Shown here in pieces: positions 21,990 to 33,487 of a stretch of 64,000 nucleotides of DNA. The number at the start of each line of letters is the position of its first letter. Positions within the stretch are counted from its first letter, which is position 1. Origin of the DNA: Lindgomyces ingoldianus (Eukaryota; Ascomycota; Dothideomycetes; Pleosporales; Lindgomycetaceae); NCBI RefSeq assembly GCF_010093535.1, contig NW_022985169.1, positions 537,660 through 601,659 on the forward strand. Reading direction: 5' to 3'. The notes beneath the pieces were generated by a model. The model was not told the DNA's origin and made no database searches. It was given only the letters and a program-made list of their open reading frames with translations. A program made the position numbers and the translations under genes.

Positions 21990-23790
21990 TCTAAGGCTGA
22001 GATAGCCCTGCAACACCTTCCTTATTATCTACCACTTTATAGTACTTAACTATCTCCTGTTGCGTAGTAGTTTTCTTAACAGCACGCTCCTTTTAGGTCT
22101 TCTTAGTAAACTAAGTATTGTTTTAGAGCTATAGCTTAAGCTGTTAAGCTACTTTTTCTTTCTTGTAGAGTAGAGCTTTTGCAGCTGCTTTAACGTCCTT
22201 TATGCGCTTGTTATTCTTACAAGTCTTCTTTCTTAATTACTTTACAGCCTCTTTACTATTCTTTTTCTGCTGTTGCTTAAGCTTCTTAGCTACCTTATAA
22301 TTAACCTTAGCTTATTTTTTGTCCTTCTTTTGTTGTTAAAGCTCTCTAGCCTGTGCCACCTTAGCAGGGCTAAAGAACAGTTAATTATGTTTATCCTTAG
22401 CACACAGAAGCTCTGTAAGGTTCTTGCTACGCTTCCCCTTCTTCTTTTTTGCTACTACTGTTGCTCTAAGATTAGCTACCTTATCTCTTAAAAAAATAGC
22501 TGTATCTAGAAGGTGGAGAATTATGTTGCTAAGCAATTAGCTGTTAACAGTAGTAGTACTAATTTCTAAGCTAAGAAGTTAATAAATTTGCTTCTTATCT
22601 TTTAGTAAGAACTTTAAGCTAGTAGAGCTACTGCTCTAGGGCTAAAATAGTTATTTTAGAGGCCTTATTTTAAAGCTATTAAGCATAGCACTTTTATTAA
22701 GGGGGTAAATACTACACTGCTTAAATTTTAATAGGATGTTCTTTTCTATAAAGGTTTTAACCTATGCAGTGTAGAACAGCTTATAGAAATTGCGTTTAGT
22801 AAGAGCTAAGAGACCCTAAGTTTAGTGCATATGCTTGCTAAGCTCTGTTAAGTAGTTACTTTAAAGTAGGCTAAATAGAGCCTAATCTAGAGGTTGCGTT
22901 TAATAAGTAGTATGCAAAGGGAGTATGTTAACAAGGATTCTATGCTTTATACAGTACTCTAGGAAGCTTAGAGTAACATGTAAGCTATAGCTATTAAGTA
23001 TTAGAAGCCTCTAGTCCCTACTATAGCAAGCTTTAGCCTTAGTCTCTTAATTAAAGACTTTCTCTACCTACTTAATTACTACTTAGTTATTTGTCCAGCC
23101 TGTCTTTGTACTAGTAAAGTAGGATTAGTACTTAGCAGGATTAAAATCTTAAAACTAGGAGTCTATTAGAGCCTTATTTCTGGCAGGATAGATAAGAGCT
23201 GGAGGTACCTAGCTGCTATTAGCGCAGATGGCAGCTAGTACTGTGATCCACTCACAATTGCCATTAGTGCCAGCACCCTTTAAGTAGCTATTCTCCTATA
23301 GTTCCTTTGTAAAGATTTGCTCTGTTATTATAAGGATACCTAGCAAAAAGCCTTTCTTATCCATGTTGTACGTATTGTATAGCTGTACGCTGTACTTCTT
23401 AATTTTCTCCCCTAATTAGTTATAGAAAGGCTCTATCTAAGCAGGGCTATTAGCGCGTTTACGCTTGATATTAAATAGCCTAAGATAGGCTGATGTTAAT
23501 TAATTAGAGTTGCGCTTAAGAAACTTCTAAATATAGTTCTTGCCTAGCAGCGTATTAGAGAGCTCTCTAATAAAGTTTCAAACTATAGCTTTAGTAGGCG
23601 GTAGCCCTTAAAGCGTTAGGCGATTTATATGCTTGATGAGGGTCTTAGTGTCCTGAGCTCTGAGTAAACGTTGCTTTTTGTAGCCCTTGTGTTTTAAGCT
23701 AGTAATTCCTTTCTAACAGCGCTACACAGTTAAACAATGTTCTTTTAGCTTAATTTACGACTTATTTTGTTTGGCAGAAGGTAGTGAAGT
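21990..23790 (-). pseudogene. Fot1/pogo-type transposase (DDE_1), disrupted
   Basis: The minus-strand reading has an N-terminal DNA-binding part (about 23500-23780). The DDE catalytic core starts with Y-N-M-D-K-K-G-F-L-L-G (about 23345-23375) and N-C-E-W-I-T-V-L-A-A (about 23235-23265). The second Asp region is degraded to 'L-I-L-N-S-Y-S-L' near 22975-23010 (expected L-D-G-H-S-S-H). The 'I-Y-P-L-N' motif lies near 22695. The C-terminal tail (21990-22500) is a Lys/Gln-rich coiled coil typical of the family. Stops are dense in the middle and sparse toward 23200-23400. Confidence 0.88.
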
Positions 23791-23879
23791 GATTAAATTA
23801 ATTATCTCCTTAAGATCTATTGTGGTTGTTGAGTTATTAATTTTTGAAGTTAGTTTGTGGAAAACGATTTGGTGTTGCA

Positions 23880-23914
23880 TAAGCGAGTCGGTTGCGTAAG
23901 CAGGTGAGCTCTTC
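23880..23914 (-). repeat. Right terminal inverted repeat of the Fot1-like element
   Basis: Mirror copy of 21792-21826. It is followed by the TA duplicate at 23915-23916 and then the remainder of the interrupted LTR. Confidence 0.9.
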
Positions 23915-23940
23915 TAGCCCTATGCGCGACCAGCTTGCAA

Positions 23941-24010
23941 CATGCTGCAATTTGCTGCAATTTGCTGCAACATGCTGCAAAATGCTGCAAAATGCTGCAA
24001 TTTGCAGCAA
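23941..24010. repeat. 10-bp tandem repeat in Copia B left LTR, 7 units
   Basis: Seven consecutive 10-bp units of the form [ca/tt/aa]TGCTGCAA (the last one TGCAGCAA). The right LTR has five units (29060-29109), and the solo LTR has an N gap at the same place. Copy number varies between LTRs of one element. Confidence 0.95.
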
Positions 24011-24099
24011 CATACTGTTCGAGCTTATTGCTCGTACTATGTAGCAGCTTTCGTCAAACGTTCCTCCTGTCTTGACAGTAGGTGCGCATATCTGACACA

Positions 24100-27000
24100 C
24101 CCCCTCAGCTTGGACATGCTTCAAGCTGGTTCCTGATTGCGCAACCTTAGTATGCTTCCAGGGCTTCCATTCTTGCTTCAATCTCTTCCATATCCGCTTC
24201 CTAACTAACTATCCTCTCCCTAACGTTAACTAGCCAAATTTGCTAAAGAAAGCTTAGCCATTTGCTGGCTAGAAGCGCTTTAGTAAGTCTGTCCGCAAGC
24301 ATCTTGCTAGAGGGGACATGGACAACCTTAATTGTTTGTCAAGAGACTTCCTGTCAGAGCTAGTAGTTATAGATGTTAACATGTTAGAGCTTAGTTTAAA
24401 GTTAAGATATCTCTTTGTTTACTAGTTAAATTGTCTGCTTGTTATTGCACTAGATTATAATAGTTAAATTAAGCATCTTAACCTATAGTTTATTAAAGAG
24501 TATTCTTATAAACATAGCTTCCTTAGCAACTTAGAACAGTGTAAGTAATTCTGCTTTTGTTGTTAATGTTGTAACTATATCTTATTTATTTACTTACTAT
24601 GTAATTTATCTGCTAAATAGTTAAATAACATAGCTCTAAAAGCTCTTTTTATTTAGTGTATTGTCTGCAAATAACGCATTGCCTACTACTATAAGGTAGT
24701 CTTCTTCTTCTAATTAAAGTGCGTACGTCTGTGTTACATGTAGGTACAGGATAACTTAATTAGCTACATTCTAATAGTTAAATGCAGGATTTGTAAGAAA
24801 CTATGCAAGGCGTAATGTAGTAAAGGCAATGTCTAGTCTTATAGTAACTGCTGCAAAGAGCAAAGATTTAATCTTCTACTAATATTAATTTACTTCTAAT
24901 AGAGTTGTAAAACTAGATTACAGCATAAGTTTAATCCTACTTATAGGTGTAGCGTGCTGCAGGTTTTTTCTGTTAGCTAGCCTAGCTATCTTATTAATAT
25001 ATAAGGCCTATAATAGCTAAATTATTTATTACTATTAATCTTTAATAATCTTAACTTCTAAGAATAATTATAGGTCCTTGCCTTTTATTAAGGTATACTT
25101 CTCTTATAACTAGTCTACTACACGCTGTGCATCTACTTTAGAGCTTTTTTTGTACACAATAATAAAGTTGTCTACATAAAAAAAAACAAATATTCTAGCT
25201 TTAGTTATATAGTAGAGTTTATGTAGAACAGCTAAGAACTTAAAGCCTTTAAAGGTTGTTATAAAATAGTATTACTAGAGTAAAAAAAAAATTTACTAGC
25301 TATATAGTGCCTTTTAAAGCTTTAGTATTATACCTAGTTTTTAATAGCCTCTTAGCATCTGTATGTAGATATTGCAGTTAATTGCTACATGTATAAACAT
25401 GTTAGTTATGTTATATTATTTAAGCTTTAAGTTAAAGTGTGTAGATATTACTATTAGCATTTAAAATAAGCGTTTTGCTAGGGTAGCAGCGTAGGTATTT
25501 TATGTAGTAATGTTTCTTTAATTACTATAGACTACTAGTTACGCCTTACATCTTTATAATCTATAGTGCTTATTAAGCTTATAGGTGTACACCTACATAC
25601 AATCTAGAATCTGCTGTCTAGCTGCTTTAATTAGCTTTGTTTAGACCTCTATCTAGGATTTTATTATCTAATAACTATCTAGGTGCGTTCTTTTTACTGC
25701 CTTAAATATCTTATATAAAGAGTGCTTCTTTAGTTACTTTTAAGTTAATAGTAAAAGTAGTAGCTAGCTTTTATAAAGTGTTTTTTTTAAATAGTATTTT
25801 TATTAATGCTGCTTTATTTAGTGTTTTACTGCTATGCTTTCTTACACTTTTAAATTTTATGCTAGCTATAAAGGCTGTAGCTTATAGTACAGTCTTTAAT
25901 AACCTTATTTAGCTTAGCTTTAGTGCTGCTTTAGCTATTAACTGTATAAGTAATACTATAAGTAGCAGAGTGTTTAAAGAAGATAGATAGTTATCTCTAA
26001 TTTTTTTTTTTAATAGTAGCCTAGTAAGTTTACTTTATTAAAATTTAATATATTATTTATAGTGTTGTCTTTATAAAATAACTTTATCTTTAGCTAATAA
26101 CTAAGTATTAGAAGCTTAATTATTCTAATGTATGTAGTAATTTTTTTACTATGTTATATATAAAGTTATTTATTAGGTCTTTAAGCTTACTGCTAAAAAT
26201 TAAGTGTTTATTAAAAATAATATTATGTGTATAGATTACTTTTACTAGCAGTAGTATCTATACATAGTAGATGTTTAATAATTAGTACCTAACTAGATAT
26301 TTAATCTATGCCTTTAGGTTTAGCCTTTGCAGCTTAGATTTATTCTAATGCATGTTATTAGTTATTATAAATACTTTATAGCTATAGGCTTTTAAATATG
26401 TAAAGCTTAGCTTTTAAATTAATATAATAACTCTATTATTTAGAGCTACTTATGTAAAGAAGATCTTATATAGTGTTTTCTAGTTATTAGCATAGTTTAG
26501 TGTCTAATTATATAGGTATACGCTAGCTCTAGTAATGTATAGCTATATGTTTTATAGTAGGTTAGCATTTAGTTGCATAGCTTATAACTTTTTCTTATTT
26601 ACACTTTTTAAGCATTTAGCTTCTCTGTTCTAGGCTTATGTATCTAGTGCTAAAGGCTTAATAGTTATTCTATGTAATGCTAGCTAGTGTTCTACTTTTA
26701 GTTTTACTATTATAATTTTGTTATTAGCTTTAATAACTTTTATAGTAATGTTATAATAGTTCTTTAAAAAGAAAATAAAGATTATAAAAGCTTTAATAAT
26801 TAATTTAGTAGGCCTATTATCTTTAAAGTAGAGGTCTTACTAAAGGCTAAAATACTTATTAGTAATTAGTATTTAACTTTGCTCTTTTATAATGCTTTGT
26901 GCTTTATATGTATAGAAATTAATTAATAGTTTTTTACTAAGTCTACTATTACTAATTTATAGTGTGCAGCTAATTTATTATTATATCTTAGCTTTACTAT

Positions 27001-28850
27001 ATAAGTTATATTAGACTATTATAATTTCTTTAATTTGCACCCCCTTAGCTTACTATATAAGGTGTTAAAGTGTAGCTAGTCTAAAGTGTCCTAGACGCTT
27101 ATGCTATAGCTCTACTAATGTCTTTTATAGACTATGTTTAGTTCTTATGTTAATTATATGTGTATAATATAAGCCCTTTTATAGTAGATAGTACTTTAAC
27201 ACTTATTAGCTATAGATCTCTATAAGATCTTTAATTATTATTCTGTCTAGAGCCTTTAAAGTAGTTAGCTTTACTTATGTGTCCTACTAAATTCCTTTCT
27301 ATTACAGTAGGTAGAATAAGACTAGGTTGCACAGCAGGTCTAGGCACAGTGCAGTGTTATGTAGTACAAGACTATATGCTTAACTATGTGTTCTATGCTT
27401 ACTTTTTAAGCTTAGTATAATTAATTTATAGCTTTAAATCTATATGTAAGAGTTTCTAGACTAAATAAAGTCTTTTAGTGTTAGTAAATAATAGTTATAG
27501 ATCTAATTAAAATTATTTATAATATAGCATGTTAAGCTTAAGTTAAGAATAAATAATTCTTTTAGTAGATATTTATTCTAGTTTAAATTAACTATAGCTA
27601 GTAATGCAGCTGCCTTAACTCTTAATACTTTCTAGCTTTTAAGTTAGTCTTCTTATATCTCTAGCATAAGTGTATGTAAACTTTTTAGAATTAGTATTTT
27701 TAAATTATGTCTACACTGCCCTCTAAGTAGGCCTTAAAATTTTAAGTTATGCTTATGCTTTAATGCTATAAGCTTTTTAACTCTTTTATTTAGCATCTAC
27801 TAGTCTAGTGCTTTATCTAGATAGACATAGAAGTAGTCCTTTAGTACATAGATGTGTCTACATGTAGAACATTTAGTGCTTCCTGTTTTAGTAAGTTTTT
27901 AGCTTAAAAATAACTTTCTATTATCTTTTTAATAATATTAATGTTAAAGTCTACTTTATTTTCTTAACATTATAACTTCTACACTACAGGTGTTTTTATT
28001 TATGCCCTAGGTAGTCTTTTTACTTTTAGTAAAGTATAATAAGTTATTTATTATAAAAGTAGCTTTATACTTTTTTATATGTATTAGATAATTTAACATT
28101 ATATATTTTTAAAAGCGCTTTATTATTTCTTTTTAATTTATATTTAGTGTAAACTATCTGCTTTCCTAAAAAGTTATAAACTAATAAGAGGCAACTTTAT
28201 TTATAGTAGTTAGAAAGTCCTTTGTAACAGCATTAAACTGCGTTGTTTCTAGAACATTTTGTGTCTCTGCTTCTGTAGCAGCGTAATTATACTCTGCTAG
28301 CTATAAGTTTTATATGCTTACATTTCTTAGCAGCTTTAAAGATGCATTATATTAGTTACATGTGTATTCTTATTTAAATTAGTTGTTAACACTTACTGTA
28401 GCTTTAAAGTTTGTAATCTACTGTCTAAGTAGTTAATCTAGGGAACAGCATGTACACTGCAGATGCAGGCTAACTGTTAACTAGATAAAGACAATAATTT
28501 GTTAAAAGCTTAATTACTCTCTTTTATAATTATGTCTATTACTTTTATACTTGTTAGCCTTAATCTTATAGTATTTAATAGCTTCTTTAAAACCTCTAAC
28601 ACTGCTTATTAATAGCTTGTTTATGTGCGTAGGCGTTTTAACATTAGAGGCTAGTGAAAACTTAGCTATTAGCGGCATCTCTAGAGCTCTTGGTTTAGAG
28701 ATTATTTAGATAGTCAACTTAGGATCCACTTGCGGCCAGATGCCGTGCGCTACACATCTCGATTGCAGCTGCATCATCCAGGCTCTGTAGTCGGTGTGGT
28801 CTCGAAGGACGACTGTCGCGTCTCAAGGAGGCTGGGTGGCTATTTTGTAT
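24100..28850 (-). pseudogene. Copia B gag-pol (disrupted)
   Basis: From right to left on the minus strand: gag, whose start codon is ATA instead of the ATG kept in copy A (near 28850); GAG-pre-integrase 'H-K-R-L-G-H-F' near 27075-27110; integrase about 26600-27070; RT with the catalytic Y-V-D-N at about 25153-25181; and RNase H ending in 'V-V-H-V-P-S-S-K-M-L-A-D' and 'L-T-K-A-L' at about 24255-24330. The tail runs to a stop just before the 3' LTR. TAG/TAA stops replace Gln/Trp codons throughout. The order gag-integrase-RT defines Ty1/copia. Confidence 0.9.
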
Positions 28851-28875
28851 TAATGGAGGCACTAAGACTCTTAAT

Positions 28876-29196
28876 TGTTAGATTAAAGCACTATTTCTAG
28901 GCTTCCTAAGATAAATAATGGGTTTAGATATAATGTATAGGATGATTAATTAATTGTGTTAATTTATTAATCCTTTTTCTGCTCTACTTGTGTTGCTCAG
29001 CTTTTGTTTTTCTGATCCAAGTCCCTCGCGCACTAGCCCTATGCGCGACCAGCTTGCAACATGCTGCAAAATGCTGCAAAATGCTGCAAAATGCTGCAAT
29101 TTGCAGCAACATACTGTTTGAGCTTATTGCTCGTACTATGTAGCAGCTTTCGTCAAACGTTCCTCCTGTCTTGACAGTAGGTGCGCATATCTGACA
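28876..29196 (-). repeat. 5' LTR of Copia B
   Basis: 321 bp, TGTTAGATTAAAGC...ATATCTGACA. The half next to the element interior (28876-about 29010) carries many G-to-A changes relative to the left LTR. The outer half (29030-29196) is nearly identical to the left LTR, so mutation density changes abruptly inside the LTR. Confidence 0.95.
29060..29109. repeat. 10-bp tandem repeat in Copia B right LTR, 5 units
   Basis: Five units of the TGCTGCAA-type decamer, against seven in the left LTR. Confidence 0.95.
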
Positions 29197-32100
29197 CTAG
29201 TAATAACATAGCTATTCCTTTTAATATAGGTGCTTTATTACCTAGCTAGTTTCTTTTAGATAAGCCTAGAGGTACCCTTATACTAATAGCTGCGCGTTCT
29301 ATAAGTTCTTAGCTAGTTTTTATATGTTTTTACTAGTAGGCTATTCTTTTTATTTTACTAAAAATTCTTTTTTATTTCTTTAATTACTAATAATATGTTC
29401 TACTTTGTATTTAGTTTCTTTGTCCTTTTATCTCTATGTAAATAGAGGAATCTCTTTAAGTGCTTTTTTTAGTTTAGAGATATAAAACTATAGGTGTATT
29501 TTTATACATAGGGGAAGCCTAAGCTTGCAGTTATCCTGTTGTGTCTGTAGGACCTTATATAGTCTTATTCTTTTTTCTGCTAGCTTTCTTAAGGGCCTAG
29601 GTGTTTTAAAGTTCTTTGTATTAAGGTACACATAATCTCTAGGGCAGATTCTTAGGCTTAGCTGCTGTAACTTGTTAGTATACTGTTTTATTCTCTCTTA
29701 GCTAGATCTAGCCTTAACTACTAACTTTTTATGTATACTTTATAAGCTTAGCAACTAGTCTATTAATTTCTAAAGGTTTATAGGTTAGTTTTCTTATAGT
29801 ATAAAGTATAGTTTATAGCTAAAATTAGCTTTATATAGTGTTTCTTTTATTGTAGCTAATTCTACTGTGTTAATAGCTAGCTGTGCTATAGAAAGCTATT
29901 CTACCTAATTATTCTAGGCCTAAGAGACATATTTCCTTAGGTACTTTTTTATTTTAGCATTTGCTCTCTCTGTTTAGCTGTCTGTCTATAGATAATACAC
30001 TATAGATAGTTTATAGGTTATTCTAAGATGCCTTATAGCTGCTTTCTAGAATCTGCTAGTAAACAGTTTATCCCTGTCTAAGATAATAATTTTAGGGCAT
30101 CTATATACTAATATAACATTTTATTTAAATTTATAAATAAACTTTTTAGCTGTAATAGTTTTTTCTAATAGCTATATATGTAAGTACTTTATAGTTTTAT
30201 TAAAAGTTACTATAATTATGTTACACATTCTCTCTGTCCTAGGTTCCTTAGATAAAAGAAGTTTTATAATAAAATTTATTATAACTATTATCTATAGCTA
30301 TTTTAGGGCTTTAATTAGCTAAAGATATTTATAGACCTTATGTCTTTATAGATTATTCTTATTATAAGTATTACATTCTTTAAGTACCTCTGTGCAAAAC
30401 TGCTTTATTTTTAGTATCCTTTAAAGTATAGCAGCTTATAGCTTTTTCTAGAGGGTGCCTATGCCTAGGTGTTTAAACATTAGTAACTTGTAATATTTAT
30501 AGATTAAGTTCTTTTATCCTTACTTATTTACTATAAGCATGTAGAGTTTCTTTATTAGTTAGGGTCTGTTGTAGATCTATCTATTGTTAGTTTTCTTAAA
30601 AAAAGTAAACTTCTTAGTTCTCTCTTTCTTTTTATTAAAGTAGTCTAGTCTTTAGCTAAGGGCGTTAGCCTGCTAGTTCTGTGTTCCTAGAACATGCTTA
30701 ATAATGTAATTAAACTAGGCAAGTTCTATTACTTATTTTACATGCATAGGCAAGAGTTTCTTTATAGTTAAAAACGTGACTAGGTTTGCATAGTCTGTTA
30801 TAATGTAAAAGAGTTTTGCTATTCTATGTAACTCTGTTGCCTATACTCTTACTGCATTTAGTATAGCTTTTAATTCTTTATTAGGTATGCTGTAGCTAGC
30901 TTTAGGTCCTAAGAACTTAGCAGAGTAGTACGCTATAAAGTGCTACTTCTTATCCTTCTGTTTCTAATAAAACATAGCTCTACTAGCTTCTAGGGATGCG
31001 TCTGTGTGGATCTTAGTATCTAGACGTAGGTTATATATTTATAGTACTAGTTTAGACATTATAGCTTTTTTTAGTGCTATAAATGCCTTTATTTATTTGC
31101 AAAGTTTAAATAAACTTTGCTATAGCTCTTTCTTTAGTAGTAGCATTTATTAAGAGGATAGCTATCCTAGAGTAGTCCTTAATTATTTGCCTAACATAGC
31201 CTAAAAGCCTAAGGAATCCCTTAACTTTCTTAACTGTTGTAAGTTCTAGCTATTTAAGTACTTTTATTATTTTATTTAGGTTAATTTTTATTTCTTTGCT
31301 ATTAATAATAAATCTTAAATATTTTATTTTAGTAATGTAGAATTTGCACTTAGAGAGTTGCAGATAAAGCCTGTACTCTCTTAGCTTCTCTAAAACCTTT
31401 TGTACCTTTTATACATAGTCTTCTAGGCTGTCTTTTAAGTAGATAAGGACGTTATTTAGGTATACTAAAGCAAAGACATTAAGATACAGATTAAGGGCTG
31501 TGTTTATAATTTATTAAAATGTTGCTAAGGCATTTATTAAGCTAAAAGGCATTACTAGTAGCTTATAGAGTCTTTATAAGGTCTAAAATGCTGTAAGCTA
31601 CTTATCTCCCTCTCTTATTCTTATCTTGTTAAATCTGTCTTGTACATTAAACTTTATAAAGTACTAGGTTCCTGTTAGTTAGTTTATAATGTCTTATATA
31701 ATTAGTAGAGAAAACTAGTCTTAAATTATGTTGTTATTTAAAGTTCTATAGTTCTAGCAGACTTAAATTTTTTTTTCTTTCTTCTTTGCAAAGACTACTG
31801 CTAAGGTAATAAGGCTATAGCTTTTCTAGATATAGCCTTGTGCTAACATTTAGTCTATATATTCCTACAAGGCTTTTTTTTATATTCTTATTAGAGGACA
31901 GAGCCTATAGGTTTTTAAGTTAGAGTTCTTTACTAGGTTAATAGCATAATCCTAAGGTTAGTGTAAAGGCAATTCTTTTAGATTAGTAGGCGTCTTAAAC
32001 ATATCTCTATAGTCTTTATACTTAATAGAGATGCTACCTTTTTTCTAGATTCTAAAGATTCTAACCTTTTCTACTTTTTTATTAGCTTTAATCTCTTTAT

Positions 32101-33169
32101 AAGAGACTTTCTTTAGTTCTTTTTTTATTATTCTTATTACTTATGCCTTTAGTTCTTAGTAGGGAAATCTCTAGAGTTTTTTTTTTTTAGGGAAGTAACT
32201 GCTTCTTTATTTTACTTGTTTATAGATTAAGTAGGAGTTAGTATAGCATGCTAACTAGGTTATGCTTATGTAGTCCTTAGGGCTTTTTATAGTTATTATT
32301 CTCTAGTTAATAACAGGATTATGTGTTTTAAGCTAGTTATAGCCTAGAATTATATTATACTTACTTTTAAGCAGAAGTATATTTATAGACTTCTAATCCT
32401 TTGTGTTTAGAGTTTTAAAGTCTTTTTTATGTGTTTTTAGATTAATCTATCCCTTACTATACTTAATTAAAGATGTATTAGTAAAGGTTACCTTAAATAA
32501 GTCTTTCTTAATTTAGAATAAGACATTCTGTCTGTCTATCTAATTCTTGTCTATTGTAGTAAAAGTGCATCTGCTATTAATAAGAGCTAGTCTTAGGCGT
32601 CCTTTAAACATAAAAGTAGTAGTTAGGTTGTGCCCTAATTCTTATCTAACAGTAACTAAAGCTAATATATTATAGGTGGCTTTTTTATTTTCTATAAAGT
32701 ATAAGTTAATGTTCTATAAGTTGTTATTAAAGTTATTCCTTTTTTCTTTATAGATCTAGTGTTCCTTATTATAGCAGTCTACTACTTCACACTTGTAATC
32801 TTCTACTAGATAATGTAACATAAAGTAGTCTTCTTTTCTAGCTATTTTTTACTAAAAATAGTAGAACTTATAGTTATCTTTGTTTTTATAATCTAGCTAC
32901 TTTTTTTACTTATAAAAAAGGGCTGTCTAATAGGTGTAGCAGTTTATAGTTTTGCAGGCTAAGGCTGTTCCTTGCTATAGGCAGCTGTTATAGTTCCTTT
33001 CCTATGTAGGCTACTAGCCTGCTTAGTGCTTATTGTTCTAGTGTCTAGTGCAATACTGTTATGTACACTAATACTAAATTATAGACAGTTATTAGGTCTA
33101 TGTAAGGTGTTAAGAGGGCTCTTTTAAGTCTATTAGAGGTACTCCCTTGTTTGTACTACCTGTACAGGG
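29197..33169 (-). pseudogene. Chromovirus F pol: protease region, RT, RNase H, integrase, chromodomain (disrupted)
   Basis: Minus-strand reading. RT spans about 31250-32000, with the catalytic box at 31438-31466 read V-Y-L-N-N-V-L-I-Y (from YLDD). RNase H lies at about 30600-31050. Integrase lies at about 29860-30480, with 'I-I-L-D-R-D-K-L-F-T-S' and the 'Y-Y-L-*-T-D-S-*-T-E-R' step equivalent to YHPQTDGQTER. The chromodomain at about 29230-29420 reads Y-K-V-E-H-I...E-F-L-V-K-*-K-E. The protease should lie near 32100-33000 but is not clearly legible. The frame continues to gag across chromovirus I. Confidence 0.88.
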
Positions 33170-33487
33170 TGTCACGGTATCCTCCCCGGATCCCAGACAT
33201 AACCGTATTAGACGCGTACTAGAGTATTATTAGTGCACGTCTGACACAAACACAACACAACATAGACATAAACTTAAGCATAAACCGCCTTAACACTAAC
33301 TAAACCTAGAACAGGCTTAATTTATACCTAAAGCGCTTAGACTTCTAAGCTAAGTATTTAATTACTAATTTCCTTTTAAACCTTCCTGTTTCTTACACAA
33401 CGTCTTGTACCTACTATAATACCTTACGTAGTAATTAAACTAGACCTCTGTAAAGCTCTATAACCTTACTTGTGCATAATTATAACA
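33170..33487 (+). repeat. 5' LTR of chromovirus I
   Basis: 318 bp. The first 80 bp are nearly unmutated, and the remainder shows C-to-T changes relative to the 3' LTR. It ends '...cataattataaca', equivalent to 'cacaatcgtgaca' in the 3' copy. Confidence 0.95.

Larger units (their letters stand above)
21792..23914 (-). mobile_element. Tc1/mariner Fot1-like DNA transposon
   Basis: 2123 bp, flanked by the TA duplication (21790-21791 and 23915-23916). The ends are inverted repeats beginning GAAG..CTCACCTGCTTACGCAACCGA. The uninterrupted target 'cacTAgccctatg' is seen in the right LTR of Copia B at about 29033. A transposase remnant is on the minus strand. TA target choice and the transposase type agree with the pogo/Fot1 group. 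Confidence 0.95.
21632..24097 (-). repeat. 3' LTR of Copia B, split by the Fot1-like element
   Basis: TGTCAGATTGAAGC...ATATCTGACA. Removing the insert and one TA leaves 341 bp, against 321 bp for the right LTR. The 20-bp difference is exactly two units of the internal 10-bp repeat. This copy shows almost no RIP in its first 160 bp, whereas the same stretch of the right LTR is heavily mutated. Confidence 0.93.
21632..29196 (-). mobile_element. Ty1/copia LTR retrotransposon, copy B (complete)
   Basis: Both LTRs and a 5-bp target duplication CTAGT (21627-21631, 29197-29201) are present. The left (3') LTR is split by the Fot1-like element. The internal region, 24098-28875, reads copia gag, integrase, RT and RNase H on the minus strand. 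It is collinear with copy A and carries many RIP stops. Without the nested transposon the element is about 5.4 kb. Confidence 0.95.

Noticed and set aside
23941..24010. CRISPR-like array
   Set aside because: The units are 10 bp with no spacers and lie inside a eukaryotic copia LTR. They are a minisatellite.
23837..24181. A 114-codon open frame on the minus strand as a gene
   Set aside because: It straddles the Fot1 tip, the LTR with its decamer repeat, and the end of Copia B pol in a frame different from pol. It is open only because that area escaped RIP.
24305..29010. A segmental duplication of 1-11437
   Set aside because: The shared sequence is an LTR retrotransposon with its own LTRs and CTAGT target duplication, so these are two independent copia insertions.
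29197..29330. Continuation of the F antisense frame across the Copia B insertion
   Set aside because: The plus-strand reading is open there, but the minus strand encodes the F pol end after the chromodomain. The open plus frame is more likely a shadow.
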